Source: Candidatus Zixiibacteriota bacterium (GTDB lineage Bacteria; Zixibacteria; MSB-5A5; GN15; FEB-12). Taken from it: DNA of 42,374 nucleotides. The notes under the pieces were generated by a model. The model had not been told where the DNA came from and did not search any database. It saw only the letters and a list, made by a program, of their open reading frames with translations. The position numbers and the translations under genes are program-made. Shown piece by piece: positions 1 to 8,576 of this stretch. Positions within the stretch are counted from its first letter, which is position 1. Each line of letters starts with the position of its first letter. The DNA lies in NCBI GenBank assembly GCA_028715215.1, contig JAQUSF010000017.1, positions 1 to 42,374 on the forward strand, in the 5' to 3' direction.

Positions 1-669
1 GATCAGGCTGATGGTGACAGTGATGGTATAGGTGATGTCTGTGATAACTGCCCTTCGCTGGCTAACGCCGACCAGGCTGATGGTGACGGTGACGGTATCG
101 GCGATGTCTGTGATAATTGCCCTTCGCTGGCCAACGCTGATCAGGCTGATGGTGACAGTGATGGTATAGGTGATGTCTGTGATAACTGCCCTTCGCTGGC
201 TAACGCCGACCAGGCAGATGGTGACAGTGACGGTATTGGAGATGCCTGCGATAATTGTCCTTCGCTGGCTAATGCTGACCAGGCGGATGGTGACAGTGAC
301 GGTATTGGAGATGCCTGTGACAACTGTCCTTCACTGGCTAACGCCGACCAGGTGGATGGCGATAGTGATGGCATAGGCGATGCCTGTGACAACTGTCCAT
401 CACTGGCCAACGCTGATCAGGCAGATGGTGACAGTGATAGTATTGGTGATGCCTGTGACAACTGTCCATCACTGGCAAACGTCGACCAGGCTGATGGTGA
501 CAGTGATGGTATAGGTGATGTCTGTGATAACTGTTCGTCGCTGGCTAATGCTGACCAGGCGGATGGCGATAGTGATGGCATAGGCGATGCCTGTGACAAC
601 TGTCCATCGCTGGCCAATGCCGACCAGGCTGATAGTGATAATGATGGTATTGGTGATGCCTGTGAAGAA
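1..669 (+). repeat. Tandem 69-bp in-frame repeat (TSP3 calcium-binding type), ten units
   Basis: Units start at 1, 70, 139, 208, 277, 346, 415, 484, 553 and 622 (exact 69-bp period), each encoding 'DQADGDSDGIGDxCDNCPSLANA'; the last unit is diverged. Confidence 0.93.
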
Positions 670-1776
670 ACCGGCAACTCCATTTATGGCTATGTGACTG
701 ATTCCTTGGGAGCTGTTGAAGGTGTTTTCATTGACCTCCTCGATTCCCTGGGGAAAGTAATTGACTCGGCCTCAACGGACGGTACCGGTCGTTATGAATT
801 TACCGGGCTGGTAGCAGGTGCCTACTATATTTATATATGGCTTCCGTTTGGTTATTCTGTTGCTCAGGATACCATACCGGTTACATTTAATGCCCAGGAT
901 GTCCGGGTGGATATTTATCTTGATGAAGCTCAGGGCAACAGACACTGGCGGGGCCGTGGTTATTGGTGGCATCAGATTCGCTGTCTTCTTACTGGACGCG
1001 GACGTGTACATGAATCATATGAAGTGATGTGTATTTACCTGGAAAGAATCAGGCTTTATTTTAACAGCCACCCGTGGTATCCTGTCAGAAGTGTTATAAT
1101 CAGGGCTGATGCCGGTTGTGAACAACGGCTGAGAGATTTGTACGACATTCTGAAACCGCGTTGGCGCTCGCGGTTCTTCTATCGCGCGCAGGCTGATTTT
1201 GTTGTCCTGCTGCTGAATCTGGTATCCGGTTATATTAGGCCGGGAACTGATATTGGCCTTGCCCGCCCGATGGGTGTTCCCGGTAATAACGGCTTCATCG
1301 CTTCGGGTGCTTCTCCGGTCACGGTTGCTCAGGCGGTGGTTTACAGTGACCGCCTGTTAACCGATAACGACCCGGCCAACGATGAAACAGTGTATCTGAT
1401 AGACAGCCTGATTAATACCGGCGAACCGGTACCGGCGGGCCTGGTTGACCCGGCGACTCCTCATGTCGATTTCTTCAGTCCGCTGGCGGTGGAGGAGGAA
1501 GTTCTGGTGCCGGAAGATTACGTGCTGGAGCAGAATTATCCGAACCCGTTCAATCCGCGGACTAATATTGACTTTGCCATACCTCGCAGCGGCCGGGTCA
1601 GCCTGCGGATATACAACGCCGTGGGACAGCTAATCGACGTTCTGGTCGATGAGTATATTGAAAGCGGTTATCATACTTATAGCTGGGATGCCGCCTCTTA
1701 TGCCAGCGGGGTTTATTTTTACCGTCTTGAGGTCGAGGACCTGGTTGAAACCAAAAAAATGCTGTTGTTAAAATAA
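1..1776 (+). CDS. Secreted TSP type-3 repeat protein with carboxypeptidase-regulatory-like domain and C-terminal sorting-type domain; 5' end truncated by window
   Basis: Frame 1 is open from base 1 (upstream of the listed 352 start): DQADGDSDGIGDVCDNCPSLANA repeats, then 'SIYGYVTDSLGAVEGVFIDLLDSLG..TDGTGRYEFTGLVAGAYYI', then C-terminal 'NYPNPFNPRTNIDFAIPRSGRVSLRIYNAVGQLIDVLVD..GVYFYRLEV..KKMLLLK'. Confidence 0.85.
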   Translation, partial: DQADGDSDGIGDVCDNCPSLANADQADGDGDGIGDVCDNCPSLANADQADGDSDGIGDVCDNCPSLANADQADGDSDGIGDACDNCPSLANADQADGDSDGIGDACDNCPSLANADQVDGDSDGIGDACDNCPSLANADQADGDSDSIGDACDNCPSLANVDQADGDSDGIGDVCDNCSSLANADQADGDSDGIGDACDNCPSLANADQADSDNDGIGDACEETGNSIYGYVTDSLGAVEGVFIDLLDSLGKVIDSASTDGTGRYEFTGLVAGAYYIYIWLPFGYSVAQDTIPVTFNAQDVRVDIYLDEAQGNRHWRGRGYWWHQIRCLLTGRGRVHESYEVMCIYLERIRLYFNSHPWYPVRSVIIRADAGCEQRLRDLYDILKPRWRSRFFYRAQADFVVLLLNLVSGYIRPGTDIGLARPMGVPGNNGFIASGASPVTVAQAVVYSDRLLTDNDPANDETVYLIDSLINTGEPVPAGLVDPATPHVDFFSPLAVEEEVLVPEDYVLEQNYPNPFNPRTNIDFAIPRSGRVSLRIYNAVGQLIDVLVDEYIESGYHTYSWDAASYASGVYFYRLEVEDLVETKKMLLLK

Positions 1777-1820
1777 CTTGAATATCGGGGGTGTAATTCG
1801 GTGTCAAACGACCTCAGGAA

Positions 1821-1857
1821 AAAGGCACAGCCCGAAAGGGTTGTGCCTTTTTTTATA
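1821..1857 (+). terminator. Rho-independent terminator
   Basis: AAAGGCACAGCCC-GAAA-GGGTTGTGCCTTT stem with tetraloop, followed by T-run; 45 bp after the stop at 1776. Confidence 0.88.
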
Positions 1858-1886
1858 GCCGCATTATCTTCGAACGCTCTATTTCA

Positions 1887-2039
1887 TCAGACTTCGAAAA
1901 AGGTATGACTGACCCATACCAGGATGCCTATCAGGACAATACCCAGGACGATACTCCAGGTTATCAGTTTCTTTTCAATCGGCAGCAGCGGTTCAACCGC
2001 CATCTTCTGTAATTCTTCATGTATTTTTGGTTCTTCCAT
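1887..2039 (-). CDS. Small single-TM protein (50 aa), probably co-transcribed with the YeiH-like gene
   Basis: Not in ORF track (below size cutoff). Reads MEEPKIHEELQKMAVEPLLPIEKKLITWSIVLGIVLIGILVWVSHTFFEV*; AGGAG just upstream of ATG; starts 10 bp after the stop of the 2050..3507 gene. Confidence 0.65.
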   Translation of the reverse strand: MEEPKIHEELQKMAVEPLLPIEKKLITWSIVLGIVLIGILVWVSHTFFEV

Positions 2040-2049
2040 TATTGGCTCC

Positions 2050-3507
2050 TTATAAAACCGGCGGTTTGACGCCGTTAAAAAATAACCAGGATATCAGCAA
2101 GCCTATCCAGATTATGAATCCGAATAAGCAGATAACATAAACCAGGGCCAGCCGGCCGATACCTTCCTGCCAGAGTTTACGGAAATTAGACACCACGCCG
2201 ATTGTGAAGAATGTCATGACGAAGAAAATACTGCGAAAGACATTACCCTGTCCCATCGCGGTCTTAGCCTGACTTACCCAGTTCGGTAGAAGAATGCCAA
2301 TGAGGATAATGACAAAGAACGTGAACATGTAACCGAGGATGAATTTGGGGAACCGGTCCCACATCTGGCGGGCTTTGATTTTTTCGCCGGGAAGGCGTTG
2401 AATTTTAGCCGACCAGATCCAGGCCAGGATGAATGCCCAGACAGCGATAAAGACGTCAATGAATACTTTCACGGTCGTAGTCGTGGCCATGATCCAGCCC
2501 TGCTGGTATTGAATGCCCTGTTCGGCCAGGGCTTTTGTGAGGATCAGTGATTCCGTGATTGCCCCGCTGGCGACTGCAGCACCGTCGGTTTTGACAGCCA
2601 GGCCCATCCAGGCACCGGCCACCAGGGGCTCGTTGTACAAAAAATTCTGAGCGATAAAGGGAAGGAGTATCAGCTCAACCACGGCGAAAATGACTACCAG
2701 GGAGGAAACCATAATAGGGACTACCGGCCGGGCTTTAATTGCCGAACCGGTAGCAATGGCGGCGGAAACACCGCAAATGGAAATCCCGCTGGCCAGCGGA
2801 ACCGCCCATTCCCGGCTGAATTTAAAATATTTCCGGGCGATAAAATATACCAGCGCCCAGTAAATAAGGTAGGCTTCCACGATGGCGCACAAGCCGCGAA
2901 ACATCACTGACGTAGCCAGGCCCAGCTGTTCCGCGGCGGTGATACCGAGGAAACCGCCCAGGATAACAATAGCCGTTTTTATATATAGTTCCGGGCGGAT
3001 AGCTTCGCCCATCACCCGGGAAAATCCGGGCGCAAAATTACCGATGAATAAGCCCGCCAGAAGAGCGATTATATAACCGGCTTCAAGAGTCAAATTTAAC
3101 GACCAGGATATCCCGTAATTATCCAACTGGTTGGGAGTGGCCGCGATGTAAGCCCAGCCGCCGATTATCCAGCAGATATAACTTATGAAAAATACCAGGG
3201 TGAATCCGAGTACGAATTTTTTCAAATTGGCTTTGAGCCAGTATGCCCCGACCATGAAAATAACCAGAAGAAAAAGATAGGTGATGAGCAGGGAAAGTAA
3301 TCCCGGAAGATTGGCATAGTTGCCGGAGGTGGGTTTAAGGGCCATTGCCAGATTAGTCCATACTTTGGTCGTTATTACCCAGCCTAAAATATCCCAATTT
3401 ATAAAAGCAGTTAAAGACAAAAGGAAGATGAATAAACCGATCACGACCGCCAGCCAGTCTTCACTGATTTTTGCTTCTCCTGTTTTTAAGGAAACTTTTG
3501 TGTCCAA
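2050..3507 (-). CDS. YeiH/UPF0324-like putative sulfate exporter family membrane protein
   Basis: 485-aa polytopic protein; 'AGLFIGNF', 'ELYIKTAIVILGGFLGI', 'ISICGVSAAIATGSAIKARP' match the YeiH family pattern; good RBS (AGGAGGGC) upstream. Confidence 0.78.
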   Translation of the reverse strand: MDTKVSLKTGEAKISEDWLAVVIGLFIFLLSLTAFINWDILGWVITTKVWTNLAMALKPTSGNYANLPGLLSLLITYLFLLVIFMVGAYWLKANLKKFVLGFTLVFFISYICWIIGGWAYIAATPNQLDNYGISWSLNLTLEAGYIIALLAGLFIGNFAPGFSRVMGEAIRPELYIKTAIVILGGFLGITAAEQLGLATSVMFRGLCAIVEAYLIYWALVYFIARKYFKFSREWAVPLASGISICGVSAAIATGSAIKARPVVPIMVSSLVVIFAVVELILLPFIAQNFLYNEPLVAGAWMGLAVKTDGAAVASGAITESLILTKALAEQGIQYQQGWIMATTTTVKVFIDVFIAVWAFILAWIWSAKIQRLPGEKIKARQMWDRFPKFILGYMFTFFVIILIGILLPNWVSQAKTAMGQGNVFRSIFFVMTFFTIGVVSNFRKLWQEGIGRLALVYVICLFGFIIWIGLLISWLFFNGVKPPVL

Positions 3508-3579
3508 TTATGCCCTCCTTTAACTTGCCCTCAATGGTTTTTATTCTAATTTGTTAATAGTATGGCATTTCTTTAAAAA

Positions 3580-3597
3580 TAGTGAATTTATTCACTA
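3580..3597. promoter_or_regulatory. Candidate Crp/Fnr-family operator (palindrome)
   Basis: TAGTGAAT-TT-ATTCACTA, 8-bp perfect arms; core GTGA-N6-TCAC with Crp-like half-site spacing; about 80 bp upstream of the YeiH-like start at 3507. Confidence 0.45.
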
Positions 3598-3764
3598 AGA
3601 TTACAGCTCGTTATTTTATTAGTCAAGATTTATAATTGTAAAATAATCAGGTCGGGAAGTACCCGGTTTAGTCGGTCATGAATTAATTTCTTTTAAGCAA
3701 ATTTAATAAACCCGGGAGAATTTTAGTAATATCCGCCAGACAAGGAGCCTTCTCGAAGACAGGT

Positions 3765-4466
3765 TTATTCTTCGACCAGGATGTAACCTTCACTGCGTAC
3801 GGATTTGATCAATTGAGGATTTATACTGTTATCCTGAAGTTTTCTTTTGAGGCGCGATATCCGGTTATCGATACAGCGGTCAAGGCCGTCGTACTCGGTT
3901 TTTAACAGTACCTGGTAAAGGGACTCCCGGGAAACTATGCGGTTTTTGTTTGAAGCCAGAAGCCATAGTAAATCAAACTCGGAAGCGGTCAGATTTATTT
4001 CCCGGTTATCGATCGAGACCACCCGTTTGGTTTTATCGAGCAGGATATTTCCGATTTGCAGGTTAGGCTTTTGGTTATCGGGCGGAATAGCGACTTTGGA
4101 AACATTGGTTTTCATCGAGAAGTGTTTTATCCGGTCAGTCATGATTTGTCCGGTTACCGGAGCCGTTAGGAAATCGTCTGCCCCGCAATCCAGAAGGGCT
4201 TTTTTATATTCGGTATTGTTGTGGGGAGCGATGACAAGAATCGAACCTTCAAAATATCGGCGAATTTTCGAGCATAGTGAAAGCGTCTTTAAAGAAGAGC
4301 CGTCAGTGTTGACTATTAAAACCTGTGGTTTTTCAGTCATTAAAAGGGGCAATATTTTATGGTGTGAGAGCTCCATTGTTGTTTTGATTTCACACTCGTC
4401 CAACCAGTCACCCTCGATATCCGGCAATGAGGGGTCGGTCTTAAGAATTAAGAGTTTAGGTTTCAT
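3765..4466 (-). CDS. OmpR/PhoB-type winged-helix regulator with degenerate receiver domain
   Basis: C-terminal 'IGNILLDKTKRVVSIDNREINLTASEFDLLWLLASNKNRIVSRESLYQVLL..DRCIDNRISRLKRKLQD..LIKSVRSEGYIL' is a Trans_reg_C domain. Start placed at ATG 4466 (MKPKLLILKTD), not the listed 4619. Confidence 0.85.
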   Translation of the reverse strand: MKPKLLILKTDPSLPDIEGDWLDECEIKTTMELSHHKILPLLMTEKPQVLIVNTDGSSLKTLSLCSKIRRYFEGSILVIAPHNNTEYKKALLDCGADDFLTAPVTGQIMTDRIKHFSMKTNVSKVAIPPDNQKPNLQIGNILLDKTKRVVSIDNREINLTASEFDLLWLLASNKNRIVSRESLYQVLLKTEYDGLDRCIDNRISRLKRKLQDNSINPQLIKSVRSEGYILVEE

Positions 4467-4817
4467 ACTTTTCAATAATCCCTGACCTTGGCATATTTTT
4501 CCTAATAAGACAGGCAGCCTGTAAAAAAAGATTAATAGGCGGATAAAAAAAGTGGATTCCGCCAGGTCGAACAGACCTTTGCCATATTGAATAATTGTGA
4601 CAAACAATTTCTTCCGCATCGGCGGTAAAGTGTCACAGGACAGGTTTATATTATCCTGAATTAAACTAATCTATTTACTTTCTGCTGGTTCGGACTGGAA
4701 AACAAAATGCGGGAAACGAACCGCGGTTTTTATAAATCTTGACTTTTCTGATTCCGTATTGTTTGATTTCCTGACTATTAAGGTTTGGAAACCCCGGGAA
4801 GAACGGTTATAGAGGTT

Positions 4818-6032
4818 ATGAATTCAATTGTGCTGGTTGTTTTTATAGTTGTTTATCTGGGGATGATACTGGGACGCCTTCCCTGGCTGGCACTGGACCG
4901 AACCGGGGTAGCTCTTCTGGGCGCTATCCTTCTGATAGTTACCGGGGTGGTGAGCGACCAGCAGCTAATCTCTGCGGTGGATGTACCCACGATTGTTCTC
5001 CTTTTTGGCTTGATGGTTCTTTCCGGGCAGTTTCGTCTGAGTGGCTTTTATTCCAAGCTTGTTCGTCAAATTGGCTGGCTGGATATAACTCCCGGCCAGT
5101 TACTGGCTTTGTTTATTGCCGTGGTTGGGGTGCTTTCGGCGGTTCTGGCTAACGATATTGTCTGTCTGGCCATGACACCGGTGATAATCGAAGTCTGTAT
5201 CAAGCGGCGGCTCGACCCCAAGCCTTTTTTGCTGGCGTTGGCCTGTGCCGCTAATGTCGGCTCGGCAGCCACTCTCATCGGCAACCCGCAGAATATTCTC
5301 ATCGGCCAGGTTCTGAACCTGTCCTTCAGCGGGTATATGCTCGATGCCGTCTTACCCTCGGCGGTCGGCCTGGTCATCACCGGGGCAGTAATTGCCCGCC
5401 TGACAGAGGGAAAATGGAAACGGGAGACAAAAATGCCCCGGATTCAGGCTCCCGCTTTTAACCGGTGGCAGACTTACAAGGGGATGTTTCTGCTGGTCGG
5501 CATCCTGGTCATTTTTTTGGCTAACATCTGGCCTCGTGATATAGTCGCCCTGGCGGTTGCGGCGGTATTGCTCTGTTCCCGAAAAATGCGTTCCCGCGAC
5601 ATGCTGGGTCTTATCGACTGGCAGTTATTAGTGCTGTTTATTTCGCTTTTTGTCGTCAATTATGCCGTTAATGAAACCGGCTATCTGCAGAAATTACAGG
5701 CCGACCTGAGCGGAATGGGGGTGGATATCGGCCTTCCGGCCCCGCTTTTTATAGTATCCGTTTTCTTAAGCAACCTGGTATCGAACGTCCCGGCGGTGAT
5801 GCTGTTGTTGAAGGCTTCGAATCATCCCGCCGCCGGTTCCATACTGGCGCTATCATCTACTTTGGCGGGCAATCTGCTGGTGGTCGGCTCCATCGCCAAT
5901 ATTATCGTCATTGACCAGGCTGCCCGGCTGGGTATCAGGATATCCTGGCGGGAACATGCCCGTATCGGAGTTCCCGTCACTCTTCTGACTCTGGGAGTGG
6001 CCGCTCTCTGGCTGTGGTTTAGGTCATTTTAA
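4818..6032 (+). CDS. SLC13/ArsB-NhaD-type (IT superfamily) ion/anion transporter
   Basis: 'VLANDIVCLAMTPVIIEVC', 'ANVGSAATLIGNPQNILIGQ', 'LSNLVSNVPAVMLLL', 'LSSTLAGNLLVVGSIANIIVID' are hallmark motifs. ATG at 4818 preferred over the TTG at 4785. Confidence 0.85.
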   Translation: MNSIVLVVFIVVYLGMILGRLPWLALDRTGVALLGAILLIVTGVVSDQQLISAVDVPTIVLLFGLMVLSGQFRLSGFYSKLVRQIGWLDITPGQLLALFIAVVGVLSAVLANDIVCLAMTPVIIEVCIKRRLDPKPFLLALACAANVGSAATLIGNPQNILIGQVLNLSFSGYMLDAVLPSAVGLVITGAVIARLTEGKWKRETKMPRIQAPAFNRWQTYKGMFLLVGILVIFLANIWPRDIVALAVAAVLLCSRKMRSRDMLGLIDWQLLVLFISLFVVNYAVNETGYLQKLQADLSGMGVDIGLPAPLFIVSVFLSNLVSNVPAVMLLLKASNHPAAGSILALSSTLAGNLLVVGSIANIIVIDQAARLGIRISWREHARIGVPVTLLTLGVAALWLWFRSF

Positions 6033-6192
6033 AATAAATCGTTTTAAAGGAGCACTTTTTTTTACAACTTTGGGGAAATTATACGAATTCCACTTATATA
6101 TTCCGTTTAAATACCAGAAGGTGCTTTAAAGCTGGAATCGGCAATTACCAGCCGTAATTAAAAAAAGCTGACCCGGAAAGGAGAAATTTAAT

Positions 6193-6540
6193 ATGGCCAG
6201 ACCATTTGATTTTGACGAGAACATTAAACAAAAAGCTTTTTTCCGTCAATGGAATAAATGCGCCCATTGTGGTCGAAGTCTTATTGATGTTTATGATCAT
6301 GCTCATCATATAGTGCCGAATCAACTGGGAAAGCCAGGCAATCCCGACGACTGCTGGATGTGTGGTTCCGATAACTGTGTTGTGTTGTGTGACACTTGTC
6401 ATAATCGTATTCATGAAAATGGTAATTTTCGCTCCGGGGCAGTGGCTTCTCCCGACGATTTTCCTTATTCTCACGGTCGTCAAAAAGTGGAACATCAAGT
6501 CTGGGTGTCAAGGATGAGAGCTCGCTTTTGGAAAAAGTGA
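6193..6540 (+). CDS. Small HNH endonuclease-like protein
   Basis: CAHCG..YDHAHHIVP..DNCVVLCDTCHNRIH: zinc-knuckle Cys pairs plus HH and N-x3-H; RBS GGAGAAA upstream. Confidence 0.78.
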   Translation: MARPFDFDENIKQKAFFRQWNKCAHCGRSLIDVYDHAHHIVPNQLGKPGNPDDCWMCGSDNCVVLCDTCHNRIHENGNFRSGAVASPDDFPYSHGRQKVEHQVWVSRMRARFWKK

Positions 6541-6626
6541 CTTTGCTGGCATTTCTTAATGCTGCTGTTATTATTCTTCTTATGACGATTATAGAATTGT
6601 CAAGAGATATAGCCAGGGTAAATTAG
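6537..6626 (+). CDS. Candidate 29-aa hydrophobic peptide overlapping the HNH stop codon
   Basis: GTGA overlap; reads (V/M)TLLAFLNAAVIILLMTIIELSRDIARVN*. Not in ORF track; short, so could be chance. Confidence 0.3.
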   Translation: MTLLAFLNAAVIILLMTIIELSRDIARVN

Positions 6627-6672
6627 GAGTTGAGGCGCTCATGTTTTTCATCTCGTCCAGTAAAACAAGCCA

Positions 6673-7899
6673 CTATTTCAACTGGTTCAGGATCTCGGCA
6701 TTTATCCAGTAGTATTTAGGATTGGCGGTAATATATATGGTGCCTACAGCTCTTATGAAAAACAGATGTAAACCATCCGGAGATATGGATGGGAATCGTT
6801 CAAAATGCTTGGTATTTATGGCAATTCCGAGATTAATCGGCTCTCCCCAGGTACTGTCTGGTTTAAGGTAACTTATATAAAGGTCGGAATTACCTACATA
6901 ACCGGGAACTGACATTGATTGGAAAAGAATGTATTTTTCATCAGGGTCAACGCAGGCATCCATCAAATCCGGTGTTATATTGATCATGCCCGGTATTATT
7001 TCCGGTTCGGAATATTCGCCATTGACATATTTACAACAATAAATTCTGGGATAAAAGCCTCCCCGCTGGACTGCCGAAAAGTACAGGTTGCCATTTCGGC
7101 TTACGGACGGATTCATGACATACCAGAGGGTATCTAAAGTCACTTCGATTGGTATGGGGTCTGACCAGCCGGAATCGGTCCGTACTACGTACCAGACGCC
7201 TTCAGGATTCCCCGGATACCCCGGGGTTGGTCTGATGGATGTAAAAAAAATTTTGGTCCCATCACAGGAAAACGATGGTCCATGGTCATCGCCATCGGGT
7301 AAGGCGAACGAGGCTATTTCAGGAGTTGTGAAATTTACACCGTTAAAATAGGTGAAATAAATAGTTTCCCAGGGGCCACCATTGACTATACCCGACCAAA
7401 AAATTTCAGAACAGTCGGGGGAAATTGCCAACTGGCCATGAGGTACTTTATTTAAAGATAGTATTTCCTCATAAAAAATCCTGGCGGTCAAACCCGGTGA
7501 CCGCTGTCCGAAACAACATTTGTCAATGATAGATGAACAGTCGCCTGGTTCTTTATGGGAAAGGTACAAATGATCGATTATCGCGGTAATGTCGCTGATA
7601 TCAGGGTAATCGCCGCTGCCGTTAACATCAGCCTCCTCAAGGCAGCAAAGCTCCTCATGGCTGATATATAAATTATCAATTAAACGGGTAATATCAGATA
7701 TATCCGGTTCCTCGATTTCGGAACAGTCAACATTGCCTGCTTTATCGAGACAGCAACAGCTGCTGCCAGTATTTATAGAGATTGTTTTGAAATCTGATTT
7801 TTCGCGTGCAGATGATGAGGATAATAAAAGAAGAAGGATAACCATAACTCCAATTGTTTTATAAAACATCGTTAGATTCCTTTTTTTTCGTTTATACAA
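6673..7899 (-). CDS. Secreted protein with N-terminal dockerin-like double module and PD40/WD40-like beta-propeller
   Basis: Signal peptide-like N-terminus; 'GNVDCSEIEEPDISDITRLIDNLYISHEELCCLEEADVNGSGDYPDISDITAIIDHLYLSH'; propeller blades 'LAISPDCSEIFWSG', 'PSFSCDGTKIFFTS', 'FPSISPDGLHLFFI'. Confidence 0.8.
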   Translation of the reverse strand: MYKRKKRNLTMFYKTIGVMVILLLLLSSSSAREKSDFKTISINTGSSCCCLDKAGNVDCSEIEEPDISDITRLIDNLYISHEELCCLEEADVNGSGDYPDISDITAIIDHLYLSHKEPGDCSSIIDKCCFGQRSPGLTARIFYEEILSLNKVPHGQLAISPDCSEIFWSGIVNGGPWETIYFTYFNGVNFTTPEIASFALPDGDDHGPSFSCDGTKIFFTSIRPTPGYPGNPEGVWYVVRTDSGWSDPIPIEVTLDTLWYVMNPSVSRNGNLYFSAVQRGGFYPRIYCCKYVNGEYSEPEIIPGMINITPDLMDACVDPDEKYILFQSMSVPGYVGNSDLYISYLKPDSTWGEPINLGIAINTKHFERFPSISPDGLHLFFIRAVGTIYITANPKYYWINAEILNQLK

Positions 7900-8087
7900 G
7901 TTTTTGCCCTACATTATAAGTGCTTAAAAGGATGATTTTCTTGCATTTTTTTTTCTATAGGTGCTTTTTTTTGAGAGTTGCAATCGGGAAAGGTAATAGT
8001 GTCACCAGAAGCTTTTCATAGGTGAGTTTAAAAGAATTTGCCAATTAACTCCCTTTTATAAACTGTTAATTCATCTAAACATAAGCC

Positions 8088-8429
8088 TTGAAATTTTTTG
8101 GAAAATTGGTTTATATTCCCTTTGCCACCCTTGTTTTACCTCGTGATTGGTGGCAGTGGGCAACCGGTTTAACCGGTGATGAACCGGGGGTCATTAAAGA
8201 CAGCGTTCTCTCCTGGGGGAAGTATGTTAACATCGGGAACGCTCCCGCTCTTTATGACATGACTTTTGGCAGGGTTCGGATAAAAACCCCCACCGTAACA
8301 TATGTGGACTGGCCTGACCCGACTCTGGCAACAGCCAAATTACTGGGTAATGTTCCTTTCTGTGATAATTACATGGTTATCGTGGACTGTATCAGGGGAA
8401 AATTTGGCGTTAGCCAGGCATTGAAATAA
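8088..8429 (+). CDS. Hypothetical protein (113 aa, TTG start)
   Basis: ORF with plausible composition, no recognised domain. Confidence 0.35.
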   Translation: MKFFGKLVYIPFATLVLPRDWWQWATGLTGDEPGVIKDSVLSWGKYVNIGNAPALYDMTFGRVRIKTPTVTYVDWPDPTLATAKLLGNVPFCDNYMVIVDCIRGKFGVSQALK

Positions 8430-8576
8430 CGAGCAAGGTTATATTTGATCAATCAATTATTTTCAGTAATAAATTATGAAGTGAGAAGAATAAGTTTATT
8501 ACACTATTTCAGAGTCATCCAACTTATCACTTGAATTTCTGAATTAAATTGATTTATATACCTTCAGGATATTTTT

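Noticed and set aside
1-669. Regular 69-bp tandem array considered as CRISPR or satellite
   Set aside because: No spacer variation; repeats are contiguous, in frame, and encode TSP3 calcium-binding units.
141-683. Antisense ORFs 141..410 and 417..683 (-)
   Set aside because: Shadow ORFs produced by the repeat on the opposite strand; low-complexity translation.
3937-4485. 182-aa plus-strand ORF
   Set aside because: Antisense to the winged-helix regulator, whose domain is unambiguous.
8088-8429. Possible remnant of a larger gene
   Set aside because: No homologous extension or frameshift partner visible in the flanks; kept only as a low-confidence hypothetical.
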